Source: Actinomyces graevenitzii C83 (GTDB lineage Bacteria > Actinomycetota > Actinomycetes > Actinomycetales > Actinomycetaceae). Taken from it: a DNA stretch of 64,000 nucleotides. Location: contig NZ_JH470338.1 of NCBI RefSeq assembly GCF_000239695.1, positions 1,280,613 through 1,344,612 on the forward strand, given 5' to 3'. Under the pieces are notes generated by a model, which saw only the letters and a program-made list of their open reading frames with translations, had not been told where the DNA came from and made no database searches. Both the position numbers and the translations under genes were made by a program. Below, in pieces: positions 15,630-26,500 of this stretch (positions are counted from its first letter, which is position 1; the number at the start of each line of letters is the position of its first letter).

Positions 15630-17659
15630 CAAATCAGTCTCCCGATTTGGAACACCACCACCGCCAAGATCCAGGCCGTCACCAGCTGCACGCCCACAGC
15701 GCTAGCCGCCCTACGGGCCCCAATCTGGCGGGCCTGCTCAGCCACCGTAGCCAGGCAAGGCGTGTAGGTAAGCACAAACACCAAGAAGGCGTAGGCCCCC
15801 ACCATGGCGTCGGCACCAGCAGACTTAGCGAAAGAGACACGCACCAACTTAGGCAGCTGACCCAAGTTATCGCCGCCATCTTCAGCGTCACCACCATCAG
15901 CTTCAGGATCCATGTTGTAGGAGGTGACCACCGAGGAGATTACGGTCTCTTTAGCCACAAAACCAGTCATAAGTGCACCGGTCATGTGCCATTCACCAAA
16001 TCCGGCGGGCTTAAAGACAGGCTCTAACACCTGGGCGGTGCGGCCATAAAGCGAGTCCTCCATAGGCAGGTTGGAGTCAGCGAACTTGTGACCGCCAGCC
16101 ATGGGGATTGCCCCCATCAGCCACACCACCAGGGTCATCAGCAAAATGATCTTGCCGGCGCCCACCACGAAGGCCCATGAACGCAGCCAGGTGTTCTTCA
16201 GCGTCACCACTACGCGCGGCACCTGGTAGGCCGGCAGCACCAGAAACAGCGGGGCGTGAGACTGGCCCTTAGTAATAAACGGCTTCAAAACCAGCGATCC
16301 CAGCACCACCATTATCAAGCTGAGCACATAGAGGCTAAATACCACGGTGCCGGTGTGGGTGGGGAAGAAAATGCGGGTAATAAGCAGGTAAATGGTCAGT
16401 CGTGCGGCGCAGGAGGTGTAGGGAATCACCAGGGTGGTGACCAGGCGCTGGGCCGCGTTAGGTAGCGTGCGGGTAGCCGCCAGGGAGGGCAGGTTGCAAC
16501 CAAAACCCATGATCAGCGGCATGATTACGCGCCCATCCAAGCCAATGGCGCGCATGAGACGGTCGCCCAGGAAGGCGGCGCGAGCCATATAACCGGAGTC
16601 TTCCAGGATTGAGATCATCAGGAAGATGATGAACATCAACGGAATGAAGGAGGCCACCACCCCTAGACCGGTGCACAAACCACCAATCAGCAGGCCATGC
16701 ACCCAGTTGTCTTGCCAGCCAACCGCTTTTAGAGCCAGACCAATTAAGTGGGCTAGCGAGTAGCTCTTGGACTCGTCAGAAAAAGCCTGCTCAAAGAAGT
16801 CCTGGATGGGGCTAACCCATTCACCAGCGATCTTGAACAGCAACCACATCAGGAAGAAGAACACCGGCAGGCCCATAAGCGGGTGCAGCAAAACCCGGTC
16901 CACCTTGTCTGAGAAGGAGGGCTCCAGGGGCTGCTCTAGCTTGCCAAAAGCCTGGGCTTCAAGCTTTTCTACCCACTCAAAGATGGCGTCGGCTTGCTCT
17001 AGACCGCTGGCCTGGGCTTCTGCCTTGCAGTGACCGCACTTGCATTCGTGCTTGCGTGCGCCGGGGGCACTGTGGGAGGGCTCAATGCCTTTAACCCACT
17101 TGGGGTGGGCAATGTTTTCTTTCACCAGGGCCGCAAACTCGTCTGCGTTGCCCAGGTGGCGGGGGTCAATAACGACGACGTCGATCCCCAGGGCCTTGCT
17201 TAGGGCCTCCGCGTCAGGGGCCTCATCGGCCACATCCGCCATGGTCAGTACCGCCATGGCGTTGTGTCCAGCCTGGGCTACCTGGCCGAGCAGGTAGAGC
17301 GAGCGGGTTAGGGCACTGGCGTCTAGCACCACCACGGTTAGGTCCAGGCCACCGCCGTTTTCGGGGTCGGTGAAGGAGCCGGGGACAGCCGCCAGGGTGT
17401 CTACCACTACCTGCTCATCAGGGGAGGCTGCGAGCAGCGAGTAGGTGCCGGGCAGGTCTAGCAGGTTAGCTTCAACGGCTTTCCAGTTGCCACGCATCAT
17501 TTCGACGGTGGTGCCGGGGGCGTTGATAACCCGCTGGCGGGCGCCGGTTAGAGCATTGAACAGGGTGGATTTACCAACATTGGGGTTACCCACCAGAGCA
17601 ATAGTGGTGTCGTGGACAGTGGTGTCCAGGGTGATTGTGGCGTGACAGGAGCAGCTCAC
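15626..17659 (-). CDS. feoB: Ferrous iron transporter FeoB
   Basis: FeoB is the inner-membrane Fe(II) importer with a cytoplasmic GTPase domain. The 677-aa product has G1 GNPNVGKST near residue 25, the switch APGTTVEMMRGNW, G3 DLPGTY and a guanine dissociation region. It is followed by two gate domains with CxxP-like signatures (MGFGCNLPSLAATRTL, YTSCAARLTIYLL, YTPCLATV) and about eight membrane helices. An additional Cys-rich loop (HECKCGHCKAEAQ, about residues 203-215) lies between the G domain and the membrane part, and the N-terminus is MSCSCH; both could bind metal. It starts at a GTG overlapping the feoA stop, with GGAGG upstream. Confidence 0.96.
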   Translation of the reverse strand: MSCSCHATITLDTTVHDTTIALVGNPNVGKSTLFNALTGARQRVINAPGTTVEMMRGNWKAVEANLLDLPGTYSLLAASPDEQVVVDTLAAVPGSFTDPENGGGLDLTVVVLDASALTRSLYLLGQVAQAGHNAMAVLTMADVADEAPDAEALSKALGIDVVVIDPRHLGNADEFAALVKENIAHPKWVKGIEPSHSAPGARKHECKCGHCKAEAQASGLEQADAIFEWVEKLEAQAFGKLEQPLEPSFSDKVDRVLLHPLMGLPVFFFLMWLLFKIAGEWVSPIQDFFEQAFSDESKSYSLAHLIGLALKAVGWQDNWVHGLLIGGLCTGLGVVASFIPLMFIIFLMISILEDSGYMARAAFLGDRLMRAIGLDGRVIMPLIMGFGCNLPSLAATRTLPNAAQRLVTTLVIPYTSCAARLTIYLLITRIFFPTHTGTVVFSLYVLSLIMVVLGSLVLKPFITKGQSHAPLFLVLPAYQVPRVVVTLKNTWLRSWAFVVGAGKIILLMTLVVWLMGAIPMAGGHKFADSNLPMEDSLYGRTAQVLEPVFKPAGFGEWHMTGALMTGFVAKETVISSVVTSYNMDPEADGGDAEDGGDNLGQLPKLVRVSFAKSAGADAMVGAYAFLVFVLTYTPCLATVAEQARQIGARRAASAVGVQLVTAWILAVVVFQIGRLIW

Positions 17660-17880
17660 TTGATTACCTCCACGTTGATGTGGTGGGCGCTGCGGCGGTC
17701 TACAGCCACACGAGCGCCGTCAATATTTACCACTACCCCGCCAAAAGCTGCGCGGTTAACCACGTGGAGGTTAACGCCCGGGCGCAGGCCCAGTTCATGC
17801 AGGCGTAGTAGGTTCTCTTCGCTAATATCCAGTTCGGCCACCTTGGCGCGAACTCTTTTAGGGCACTGACTTAGCAACAT
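17656..17880 (-). CDS. feoA: Ferrous iron transport protein FeoA
   Basis: FeoA is a small SH3-like cytoplasmic partner of FeoB. The 74-aa product has the typical layout: LSQCPKRVRAKVAELDISEENLLRLHELGLRPGVNLHVVNRAAFGG, then VVVNIDGARVAVDRRSAHHINV. Gene order feoA-feoB-feoC-like with 4-nt overlaps marks a tight operon. Two DtxR/IdeR-like boxes lie upstream, which suggests repression when iron is plentiful. Confidence 0.95.
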   Translation of the reverse strand: MLLSQCPKRVRAKVAELDISEENLLRLHELGLRPGVNLHVVNRAAFGGVVVNIDGARVAVDRRSAHHINVEVIK

Positions 17881-17891
17881 GGCGTTATCTT

Positions 17892-17910
17892 AAGCCTTGC
17901 CTTACTTAGG
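17892..17910. promoter_or_regulatory. Weak DtxR/IdeR-like iron box upstream of feoA
   Basis: On the minus strand this stretch reads CTAAGTAAGGCAAGGCTTA-like. It matches about 12 of 19 positions of the actinobacterial iron box (TTAGGTTAGGCTAACCTAA), including the central GGC. It is only 12 bp before the feoA start. Weaker than the box at 17980. Confidence 0.4.
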
Positions 17911-17979
17911 CTAATAGGACCTTAGATGTAGCACTAATTGCTGCAGTTTTAGTTAAATTATGCGGTTTAACCTGGTCAT

Positions 17980-17998
17980 TTAGGTAAGGCTAAAGGGA
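17980..17998. promoter_or_regulatory. DtxR/IdeR-like iron box upstream of feoA
   Basis: TTAGGTAAGGCTAAAGGGA matches 14 of 19 positions of the DtxR/IdeR consensus, with the left half nearly perfect. It is 100 bp upstream of feoA, a reasonable promoter-proximal place for an iron-dependent repressor. Confidence 0.5.
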
Positions 17999-18025
17999 CC
18001 TTAAGCCAATATAAAAACGTTTTGT

Positions 18026-18067
18026 CACAAAAAGCTTGGGGCCGACTGGCTGCTGCCAGTCGGCCCC
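18026..18067 (-). terminator. Intrinsic terminator of purL
   Basis: A 13-bp stem GGGGCCGACTGGC (18038-18050) pairs with 18055-18067 around a 4-nt loop. It is followed on the minus strand by AAGCTTTTTG, whose T-run ends the transcript 36 bp after the purL stop. Confidence 0.85.
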
Positions 18068-18102
18068 AACGCTCACTAGGGTAAACCTATTAACCTGGTG
18101 TT

Positions 18103-20484
18103 TTAGTTGAACAGGTCAGGCAGTACGCGCTCAACTGCGAGGCCTACCTCCGCTAGTTCTAGGACCATAGGCGCACCTAGGTCCTGAGAGAGGATGTCAT
18201 GACCGGTGATAGCAAACAGGTCGCCACCGGTGGTACCAATGCGGGCAGCCTTAACACCTTCAGCTTCAGCGGCGGCGTAAACCGCCGGCAGCGCCCCTTC
18301 GGGCACAGCAATCACGCAGCGCGCCCCAGACTCAGAGAACAGGAAGGTGAAGTCATCCAGCCCGGCGCCGTCGGCGGCAGCAGTGGCCGCATTGGCGATG
18401 TCCACGCTTACACCCACGCCGCAGCGCAGGGAGCCCTCCAGCAGGGTCTGCACCAGACCACCGGCAGAGCAGTCGTGGGCGGCGTTGATCAGGCGCTCAC
18501 CAGCCGGGGTGCGGGCCTCGCTTAGGGCCAGCAGCACGTTCCCCAGGGCCATTTCGGCGTCCAGATCCACCTTGGGCGGCAGGCCACCTAGGTGACGGTG
18601 CACTACCCGAGCCCAGGCGGAGCCGTCCAGCTCATCGTAGGTTTCGCCCAGCAGCACTAGGGCTAGGCCTTCTTCCTGCCAACCTGAGGGGTTAGCGCGG
18701 GTGACGTCGTCGATCACGCCCAGCACGCCCACCACGGGAGTGGGGTTAATGGAGGAGTCAAGCAGACCCTTAACCTTGCCGTGGGAGTTGTAGAGGGACA
18801 CGTTACCGCCGGTAACCGGAATACCCATCACCTTGCAGGCGTCAGCCAAACCGGTAATGGCCTCCACCAGCTGCCACATGGCGTCAGGGTCCTCGGGGGA
18901 ACCAAAGTTCAGGCAGTCGGTTACCGCCAGCGGGCGGGCGCCAACCGTACACACGTTACGGTAGGACTCGGCCAGAGCCTGGGCTGCGCCGGTAGCCGGG
19001 TCAAGCTTGGTGAAACGCCCGTTAGCGTCAGTGGAGATAGCCACACCCAAGCCGGTCTTTTCATCCACACGCACCACACCGGCATCGTCGGGCTGAGACA
19101 GGGCGGTCTGGCCGCGCACGAAACGGTCGTACTGGTTGGTAACCCAGCTGGCAGAGGCGTAGTTGGGGTTAAGCGCAATAGCCATGGCGTGGGCCGCTAG
19201 CTCCTTGGAGGAGGCGGGGCGCTGCAGCTTGGCGCTAGTGTCAGCGTTTAGCTCATCCTGCCAGGCAGGGCGGGCGTAGGGGCGATCATAGGTGGGGCCT
19301 TCGTGGGCCACGGTCTTGGGGTCCACGTCCACAATGCGCTCACCGAAGTGGTCAATGGTTAGGCGCCCAGAGCCGTTAACCTCACCAATCACGGAGGCTT
19401 CCACATCCCACTTGCGGATGACCTCCATGAAGGCCTCCAGCTTTTCGGGGGCCACCACAGCCATCATGCGCTCTTGAGATTCACTCATGAGGATCTCGCC
19501 GGCGGTTAGGGACGGGTCGCGTAGCAGCACGTTTTCTAGGTTGACGTGCATACCGCCGTCACCGTTGGAGGCCAGCTCGCTGGTGGCGCAGGAAATACCG
19601 GCGGCGCCTAGATCCTGGATACCTAGCACTAGATCCTGCTTGAACAGGTCTAGACAGCATTCGATAAGTACCTTCTCCATGAAGGGGTCGCCCACCTGGA
19701 CGCTGGGACGCTTGGCCGGCATACCATCCTCGAAGGATTCGCTGGCCAAAATGGAGGCGCCACCAATACCGTCACCACCGGTGCGGGCCCCGAATAGCAC
19801 CACCTGGTTGCCGGCGCCCGAGGCGTTAGCTAGGTGAATGTCGTCGTGGCGCATAACGCCCACGCACAGGGCGTTTACTAGCGGATTTTCCTGGTAGGAG
19901 GAGTCGAACTCGGTTTCACCACCAATGTTGGGCAGGCCCAGGCAGTTACCGTAACCGCCCACACCGGCCACCACGCCGTGAACCACGCGGGCGGTGTCTT
20001 CATGGTCAACCGCACCAAAACGCAGCTGGTCCATAACCGCCACCGGGCGGGCACCCATAGAGATAATGTCGCGCACAATACCGCCCACACCGGTAGCCGC
20101 GCCCTGGTAAGGCTCCACGAAGGAGGGGTGGTTGTGGCTTTCCACCTTGTAGGTGACGGCCCAGCCGTCACCGATGTCTACCACACCAGCGTTTTCACCC
20201 ATACCCACCAGCAGGTGCTCACGCATCTGGGGGGTGACCTTCTGGCCAAACTGCTTGAGGTGGATCTTGGAGGACTTGTAGGAGCAGTGCTCAGACCACA
20301 TTACGGAGTACATGGCCAGCTCAGCGTTGGTGGGACGGCGCCCAAGCAGTCGCTTAATGTCTGCATACTCTTCCGGTTTGAGGCCCAGCTCCGCGTAGGG
20401 CATTTCCTTATCTGGGCTAGCCGCAGCGTCCTGAACAGTATCGGGGTGCTCCACGGGGGTAACGGAATTGGGCAGGGAGGTCAT
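18103..20484 (-). CDS. purL: Phosphoribosylformylglycinamidine synthase subunit PurL
   Basis: PurL is the ATP-dependent synthetase subunit that converts FGAR to FGAM with ammonia from PurQ, in a complex held together by PurS. The 793-aa length marks the small, three-subunit type rather than the 1300-aa fused enzyme. Motifs include [52 protein letters not shown] and [24 protein letters not shown] precedes the ATG. Its partners purQ and purS lie 2 kb away on the same strand, with a glycosyltransferase gene on the opposite strand inserted between, so the usual purSQL operon is split. Confidence 0.97.
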   Translation of the reverse strand: MTSLPNSVTPVEHPDTVQDAAASPDKEMPYAELGLKPEEYADIKRLLGRRPTNAELAMYSVMWSEHCSYKSSKIHLKQFGQKVTPQMREHLLVGMGENAGVVDIGDGWAVTYKVESHNHPSFVEPYQGAATGVGGIVRDIISMGARPVAVMDQLRFGAVDHEDTARVVHGVVAGVGGYGNCLGLPNIGGETEFDSSYQENPLVNALCVGVMRHDDIHLANASGAGNQVVLFGARTGGDGIGGASILASESFEDGMPAKRPSVQVGDPFMEKVLIECCLDLFKQDLVLGIQDLGAAGISCATSELASNGDGGMHVNLENVLLRDPSLTAGEILMSESQERMMAVVAPEKLEAFMEVIRKWDVEASVIGEVNGSGRLTIDHFGERIVDVDPKTVAHEGPTYDRPYARPAWQDELNADTSAKLQRPASSKELAAHAMAIALNPNYASASWVTNQYDRFVRGQTALSQPDDAGVVRVDEKTGLGVAISTDANGRFTKLDPATGAAQALAESYRNVCTVGARPLAVTDCLNFGSPEDPDAMWQLVEAITGLADACKVMGIPVTGGNVSLYNSHGKVKGLLDSSINPTPVVGVLGVIDDVTRANPSGWQEEGLALVLLGETYDELDGSAWARVVHRHLGGLPPKVDLDAEMALGNVLLALSEARTPAGERLINAAHDCSAGGLVQTLLEGSLRCGVGVSVDIANAATAAADGAGLDDFTFLFSESGARCVIAVPEGALPAVYAAAEAEGVKAARIGTTGGDLFAITGHDILSQDLGAPMVLELAEVGLAVERVLPDLFN

Positions 20485-20697
20485 TGGCGCTCCTGAACGT
20501 GACGTTTAATTGCGCTTAACCGGCGTTGAGTGCGCCTAGCGCATTTACTCTCTAACTCTACTCGTCTTGACTGGGAAGTTAACAGAGGAAGGCGACAATC
20601 GGCCAATATGTGCACTCCAGCATTTTTCACATTGTTGTTTTCGGCGAAAATTCCAAAAGTGCTGTGCACCACAAGCAAATGATGTTGGACTGGTGTC

Positions 20698-22188
20698 ATG
20701 AGGAACATCGACGTTACCCCTCGCCCCTTAGCGGAGTTAGCGAGCCACCTCAGCGACGCGGCCACGAAGCGCCTGGACGCCGTCGTCGACGCCGGACGCC
20801 GCCTAGGTCAGGGACGCACTATTTTCAACATCACCCCCAGCGCCGCTGCTGACTCAGGTGTGGCCGAGGCAGTAGAAACTATTACCGCGCTGGCACTGGA
20901 TGCGGGCATAGACACCCGCTGGTATCAGCTGGATATGCCCGCCCCGTTTAGAGTTTTAAGCGAGCGACTAGACAACTGGCTGCATGGCTACGACGGCGAC
21001 GGCGGGGTCTTGCGTGACAAGGAACGTGATCTTTATGAGCACGTGTTGTCCTCGAACGCGGAAAACCTGGTGGATGAGATTTCCAATGGCGACATTGTGG
21101 TGCTGCATGAGGCGGCCACCGCTGGCCTAGCCCAGGCTTTCTCTGAGGCGGGGGCCTGGGTGGTGTGGCGCTGCCACGGCGGCACTGAGGATCTAAACGA
21201 GCACAGCCAGCTGGCCTGGAGTTTCCTGGAGCCTTATCTGGACTGGGCCAACCGCATGGTGTTCACCCGTGATGTGTACCGCCCGCCATTTGCCCCGCCG
21301 GACAGCTGCGACGTGATTGCCCCTTCTATTGTTCCCGACTCCCCGAAAAACCGCGTTTTGGACTTGGATGAGTCCTTGTCAATTGTGCGTTTAGCAGGAA
21401 TTTTCGACGGCGTAGCTCCCTTTGATGCGGTGCCTTTCATACGTGAGGATGGGCGCCCGGGGGTGATTGAGAAGCTTGACGGCGTGATGCTGGCCGGCGG
21501 CCCGGTTCCCCAAGGGGCCCGCGTGGTTACGCAGGTTTCACGCTGGTCTGCGCTTAAAGGCAATGTGCAGCTGATTGAGGCTTTTGCCGCTGACCGTGAG
21601 CTGCTTGCCGACGACGTGCACTTGCTGCTGGTGGGGCCGGCTTTGGATAGTAAGAGCCGGCAAACTACCAGGGTGGTTAACAGCGCTAGTGGCGAGCCGC
21701 AGCTAGCTCCCCACAACGGGCATCCTTCTGAGGCGGCCAGGGTGTTGGCGCAGGTGCTTGACGCCCATGCGGTGCTGCCGCCGTCGCTGGCTGAGCGGGT
21801 GCATGTGGCCGCTATCCCAATGCTTGACCACGAGGTAAATGCGCTGATTGTTAACGCTTTGCAGCGCACTAGCACGGTGATTACGCTGATGAGCCGCCAG
21901 GAGGGTTTCGGTTTACCGGTCACTGAAGCCATGTGGAAGAAGGCCGTGGTGGTGGCCGCCCAGGTGGGTGGCTTGATTGAGCAGATCGACGACGGCGTCA
22001 ACGGGGTGTTGGTGCCGGGCCTGTCTGCCTACAGCTGGGGCCAAGCCGTAGCTGAGGTACTGCGTTTCCCACAGCAGTCGGCGGAAATGGGCCTGGCGGC
22101 CCATGAATCTGTGCGCGCTAATTACCTGCCGGACCGCCACTTGCGTGACTGGCTGGAGCTTATCGCCACCATGGTGGACGAACGCTAA
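20698..22188 (+). CDS. GT4-family glycosyltransferase, trehalose synthase (TreT)-like
   Basis: The 496-aa product is a GT-B glycosyltransferase resembling TreT/trehalose phosphorylase-type enzymes, which join a sugar nucleotide to glucose. Supporting segments are the N-terminal donor-free half with IVVLHEAATAGLAQAF and VVWRCHGGTEDLNEHSQLAWSFLEPYLDWA (typical of TreT), then VSRWSALKGNVQLIEAFA and the C-terminal GT4 signature SRQEGFGLPVTEAMWKKAVVVAAQVGGLIEQI. No signal peptide, so cytoplasmic. It sits between purL and purQ, reading against both. The last 14 bp (GACGAACGCTAAAA) are duplicated in tandem at 22177-22204, just past the stop. Exact substrate cannot be read from sequence. Confidence 0.75.
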   Translation: MRNIDVTPRPLAELASHLSDAATKRLDAVVDAGRRLGQGRTIFNITPSAAADSGVAEAVETITALALDAGIDTRWYQLDMPAPFRVLSERLDNWLHGYDGDGGVLRDKERDLYEHVLSSNAENLVDEISNGDIVVLHEAATAGLAQAFSEAGAWVVWRCHGGTEDLNEHSQLAWSFLEPYLDWANRMVFTRDVYRPPFAPPDSCDVIAPSIVPDSPKNRVLDLDESLSIVRLAGIFDGVAPFDAVPFIREDGRPGVIEKLDGVMLAGGPVPQGARVVTQVSRWSALKGNVQLIEAFAADRELLADDVHLLLVGPALDSKSRQTTRVVNSASGEPQLAPHNGHPSEAARVLAQVLDAHAVLPPSLAERVHVAAIPMLDHEVNALIVNALQRTSTVITLMSRQEGFGLPVTEAMWKKAVVVAAQVGGLIEQIDDGVNGVLVPGLSAYSWGQAVAEVLRFPQQSAEMGLAAHESVRANYLPDRHLRDWLELIATMVDER

Positions 22189-22207
22189 AAGACGAACGCT
22201 AAAACTG

Positions 22208-22239
22208 GTGGAGGCAGCCCCTGACGGGGCTGCCTCCAC
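22208..22239. terminator. Strong hairpin between convergent genes
   Basis: A perfect 14-bp stem GTGGAGGCAGCCCC (22208-22221) pairs with 22226-22239 around TGAC. It follows the glycosyltransferase stop by 19 bp and could serve both directions, since purQ ends at 22396. No long T-run in either direction. The rest of the gap (22260-22340) holds three GC-rich CCGCGAGCGC repeats of unknown role. Confidence 0.65.
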
Positions 22240-22395
22240 TTCTAGCTGTTGCGCCTGGCTGTTAGCCGCGAGCGCCGGCCATCCGCGAATGTCCGCTGGT
22301 AAACCGCGAGCGCTGGCTAACCGCGAGCGCCAGCTGGCCTGGGCCGTCCCAGCTTTGGCGCCTGGCTAGCTCTGAGTGGCCGGCTACCTGGCTGA

Positions 22396-23097
22396 TCAGG
22401 CGGTGGCTAGCACTGCGTTTAGGACGGAGGCGAATACGCCTAGGCCGTCAACGCCGGTGCGTAGGCCGCCGGCGCCGGTGGGGCCGAAGCCGGGTTCTAC
22501 GGCGTGTTCGGGGTGGGGCATGAGGCCCACTACGTTGCCGCGTTCGTTGGTTACGCCGGCGATGTCGCGGGCGGAGCCGTTGGGGTTGCCGCCTAGGTAG
22601 CGGAAGACTACGCGGCCTTCGCCTTCGAGGCGGTCTAGGTCTTCGTCGGAGGCGATGAAGTTGCCTTCACCGTTCTTCATGGGGACCACGATTTCCTGGC
22701 CGGCGCTAAAGGCGTTGGTCCAGGCGGTGTTGGCGTTTTCGATCCGTAGTTTCTGCTCGCGGCAGATGAATTTTTGGTGGTCGTTGCGGATTAGGGCGCC
22801 GGGTAGTAGGTGGGCTTCGGTGAGGATTTGGAAGCCGTTGCAGATGCCTAGTACGGGCATGCCTTGGTTGGCGGCGTCGATTACTTCTTGCATTACCGGG
22901 GCGAAGCGGGCGATGGCGCCGCAGCGTAGGTAGTCGCCGTATGAGAAGCCGCCGGGTACTACTACGGCGTCGACTGCGTGTAGGTCGGCGTCTTTGTGCC
23001 AGAGGCTGACGGGTTCGGCTCCGGCTAGGCGTACGGCGCGTAGGGCGTCGACGTCGTCGAGGGTGCCGGGGAAGGTGATTACACCGATACGTGCCAA
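22396..23097 (-). CDS. purQ: Phosphoribosylformylglycinamidine synthase glutaminase subunit PurQ
   Basis: PurQ hydrolyses glutamine and channels ammonia to PurL. The 233-aa product is a class I glutaminase with the nucleophile elbow [13 protein letters not shown] (Cys near residue 87), [13 protein letters not shown] at the oxyanion side, and the catalytic His-Glu pair in [12 protein letters not shown]. It starts at a TTG 4 bp after the purS stop, with GAGGAGG inside purS as ribosome site. The gene is markedly rich in TAGG/CGG codon pairs compared with neighbours but otherwise complete. Confidence 0.96.
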   Translation of the reverse strand: MARIGVITFPGTLDDVDALRAVRLAGAEPVSLWHKDADLHAVDAVVVPGGFSYGDYLRCGAIARFAPVMQEVIDAANQGMPVLGICNGFQILTEAHLLPGALIRNDHQKFICREQKLRIENANTAWTNAFSAGQEIVVPMKNGEGNFIASDEDLDRLEGEGRVVFRYLGGNPNGSARDIAGVTNERGNVVGLMPHPEHAVEPGFGPTGAGGLRTGVDGLGVFASVLNAVLATA

Positions 23098-23100
23098 GGT

Positions 23101-23352
23101 TTAGGCCTCCTCAGCGCGAACAGAAACCACGTCTTCAATGATGGGGTTGCTCAGCAGCTTGTCGGCGGCTTCGCGGGCGGCGGCTAGGTCTGCTTCGGTT
23201 ACTTCGCCTTCTACGGTTAGTTCGAAGCGGCGCCCTTGACGCACCGCGGTGAACTGTTCGAAGCCTAGTCGCGGTAGGGAACCCACTACGGCTTTACCTT
23301 GGGGGTCTAGGATTTCCGGCTTAGGCATAACTTCAACAACAATGCGTCCCAT
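23101..23352 (-). CDS. purS: Phosphoribosylformylglycinamidine synthase subunit PurS
   Basis: PurS is the 83-aa dimeric clamp that links PurL and PurQ. The sequence MGRIVVEVMPKPEILDPQGKAV is the signature opening, followed by LPRLGFEQFTAVRQGRRFEL and a C-terminal helix ending NPIIEDVVSVRAEEA. It is directly upstream of purQ and presumably transcribed with it from a promoter in the 150-bp gap shared with the divergent GH84 gene. Confidence 0.96.
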   Translation of the reverse strand: MGRIVVEVMPKPEILDPQGKAVVGSLPRLGFEQFTAVRQGRRFELTVEGEVTEADLAAAREAADKLLSNPIIEDVVSVRAEEA

Positions 23353-23597
23353 GGTTTCTCCTGTATGGGCGGGCGTAAGTCACTACCAGGTTACTAGCAC
23401 CAACGGACAAACTACATACTTGCCAGGCGTTGTATATCTCAATTTATTGGTTTGGTTGGCTGCCTGAGGCGAGCGGGAAAGTAAGTAACTAATACTTTAG
23501 ACTGGTGTTGACCGCGCGTGGCCTGCCCCGCCCCCTTTGTTTCGCTGTGGAAACGGCCGCTGACCACGCATCCATTAATCTCGATGAAGAGGACATA

Positions 23598-26500
23598 ATG
23601 CGTCTAACTTTGCCTCGGCGTCGTTGGGCGGCCGGATTGGCTGTTGTGGCTATGACTTTGACGGGTCTGGCCCCGGTAGCCGTCGCAACTGGTCCGGTAG
23701 CTGTGCCGGCTAGCCCCACCCAAGCCGATTCCCATCCCCAGGTTTTGCCTGTTCCCCAGTCACTGAGTTGGGGTAGCGGCGCTGCCACGTTTAAGTCCAC
23801 TACGGTGCATTTTGATGTGCAAAACCAGGACGAGCCCACTAAAGCTACGCTGAATGCTTTAGCTAAAGCCAATAATTTGCAGGTTACTAGTGCGGCTGCG
23901 GCCACGCTGAAGGTCACGGTTAAGGTGGCTGCTTCTGGTGAGCAGGGCGACGGCGCTGGCCAGGCCCCTAAGCACGCTGAGGGCTACCTGCTTAAAGCTG
24001 AGGGTAATAGCGTCACTATTACCGGCTCTGATACGCGCGGCGCTTACTATGGCGTGCAAACGCTGCGTCAGCTGGTTAAAGACGGCAAGCTCTATCACGC
24101 CACGGTGCGCGACTGGCCGCTGATGAGTGTGCGCGGCACGATTGAGGGTTTTTACGGTATTCCCTGGTCTCACCAGGCTCGCCAGGATATTTTGGCTTTC
24201 TCTGGCAAGCACAAGATGAATACCTACATTTACACCCCTAAGGATGACGCTTATCTGCGCGCTAAGTGGCGTGAGCTGTATCCGCAGGCGGAGCTGGCTA
24301 AGCTTAAGGAGCTGGTGGATACCGCTAACGCTAACCACGTGGATTTTGTGTTTGCCCTCTCCCCCGGTAACGACATTTGTTATGGCCAGCAAAGTGACTA
24401 TGACGCCACGGTGGCTAAGTTTGAGCAGCTGCGCAAGATTGGGGTGCGCTCGTTCTATATCGCTTTGGACGACATTAACCCGCGTTTGAACTGTGACTCT
24501 GACGCCACCCAGTTCCCTTCGCGGGGGCCTTGGACGCAGCTGGCTGACGCCCAGTCTTACTACCTGAACAAGGTGCAAACTGAGTACGTTAAGGCCAACC
24601 ACCTCAATGATTTGATGATGGTGCCCACTAACTATTCGGGTAACGCCACTGACCCGTTTAAGACGGCTCAGGGTGAGCGTTTGCACCAGGATATTCGGAT
24701 GCAGTGGACTGGGATGGGGGTTTTCTCTGACCAGATCACCGTTGACCAGGTGACTAAGGCGGCCACCACCTACAACAATAAGCACCTGTTTATTTGGGAT
24801 AACTTCCCGGTTAATGATGGCCAGCGGGGGCGACTGTTCCTTAACCCCTTGGAGGGCCGTGACCCTAACCTGTACAAGTACATTGACGGTTTCACCTCTA
24901 ACCCCATGATTCAGCCTTATGCTTCGCTACCGTCGCTAGCTAACTATGGTGATTACACCTGGAATGGACCTAAGTATGACGCTCAGGTCTCGTTTAAGGC
25001 GGCTTTGGCGGAGCTGGCTGGCACCAGTGATGGCCAGGTAACTAAGGCGCTTGATGCGTTTGTGGATCTTAACCAGTCGTGGAAGCCTTACCGGGCTTCT
25101 TCGCAAAGCGCCCCGCAGCTGTCTAGCGACGTTAAGGCTTTTAAGGATGCTTTAGCTAGCGGCAATGCGGCCACGATTAAGTCCACTGCCGCTACTTTGC
25201 GTGCGCGTTTGCAGCTGATCCAGCAGGCCCCGCAGCTGCTTGCCAAGATGGAATCTAAAGGTTTTTACAATGACATTAAGCCTTGGCTGGAGGCGGCCCG
25301 CGATTGGGCTAAGGCCAGCGAGTCGGCTGTGGATGTTTATTTGGCTATTGGCGCCAATAATGGGGAGCAGGCCACTAGCGCCCTGATGGCGATGCAAGCC
25401 TCACAACAAAGCGCGCTTGCGCCCCGCGTAGATGATATGGATTCGGACTTTACGGTTAAGCCCGCTTCTATTACGGCTTCTGTAGGCGACGGCGTCTTTA
25501 ACGCTTTCGTGGACGATGCCGCCAAGGCTTGGGATAAGTGGGCTGCTTTGACTCCCGCTAAGGGCGGGGCCGCCTTGAAGGTAACCGAGGCTTCTACCAC
25601 TATGGGCACTTGGGAGAGCTATGTGCCCGCTAATGCGGTTGATGGCCGGGAGGACACTTTCTACTGGTCTAACTCTGCCCCACAGCCGGGTTCTTATTTC
25701 CAGCTTGATCTTGGTAGCGAGCAGGAGATTGGTTTGGTGCATGTCAGCCAGGGCCGTAGTGCTTCGCAAACTGGCGACATGATCTATAACGCTGAGGTTG
25801 AGGTTTCTGGTGATGGCTCTAACTGGACTTCACTGGGCCAGTTCACTAACCAGGCTGAGATTACGGCTAAGGCGCCCGCCGGCACTATGGCGCGTTATGT
25901 GCGCCTGAAGGCCACTGCGGCTAACGGTAATGGGGCTTGGGTGCAGATCCGCGAGTTCCAGGTTTCTAGCCCCACTAAGGGCCTGTCTACCACTTTGGTT
26001 AGCGCTAAGGACCACCCGCTAGATAATGCGGTTGACGCTAAGGGGGCTACGGCTTTGGTGGCCACCCAGGTGCCTGAGGACGCTAATTTGGTGCGTGAAC
26101 TACCCCAGGCGGCTAGCGGCAAGGTGAGTGTGGTTGTGGCCGGCCAGGTTGGGGCCACGGTTGAGTACCAGCGCAGCGACGGTAGTTGGGTGGTTTTGGG
26201 TAGTGCCGACGCCGCCAAGCACTATCAGGTGTTTGCGGTTGAGGGCCCGGTTAAGGCGATTCGGCTAACTTCCATTAAGGGCGAGGTTTTGCCCAACATT
26301 TTGGAGTTTTCTTACCGGGCTTGGCGTGCGGGTGATCCTCAGCCAGGCTCGACGCCGGCGCCCACCCCCACCCCGACGGTTGCGCCCACTGCGTCCCCAG
26401 CCCCCACGGCCAGCCCGGCACCAACGGTAACGCCCACCGCCACGCCGACGGCTACTCCCACGGCTAGCCCGACACCCACTGCGGCTCCAACCGTTACCGC

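Noticed and set aside
22260..22340. CCGCGAGCGC repeats considered as a second CRISPR or mobile element end
   Set aside because: Repeats are about 10 bp, unevenly spaced and not flanked by any transposase or inverted ends.
23859..24785. 308-residue open frame antisense to the GH84 gene
   Set aside because: Low-complexity translation and complete overlap with a well-supported enzyme.
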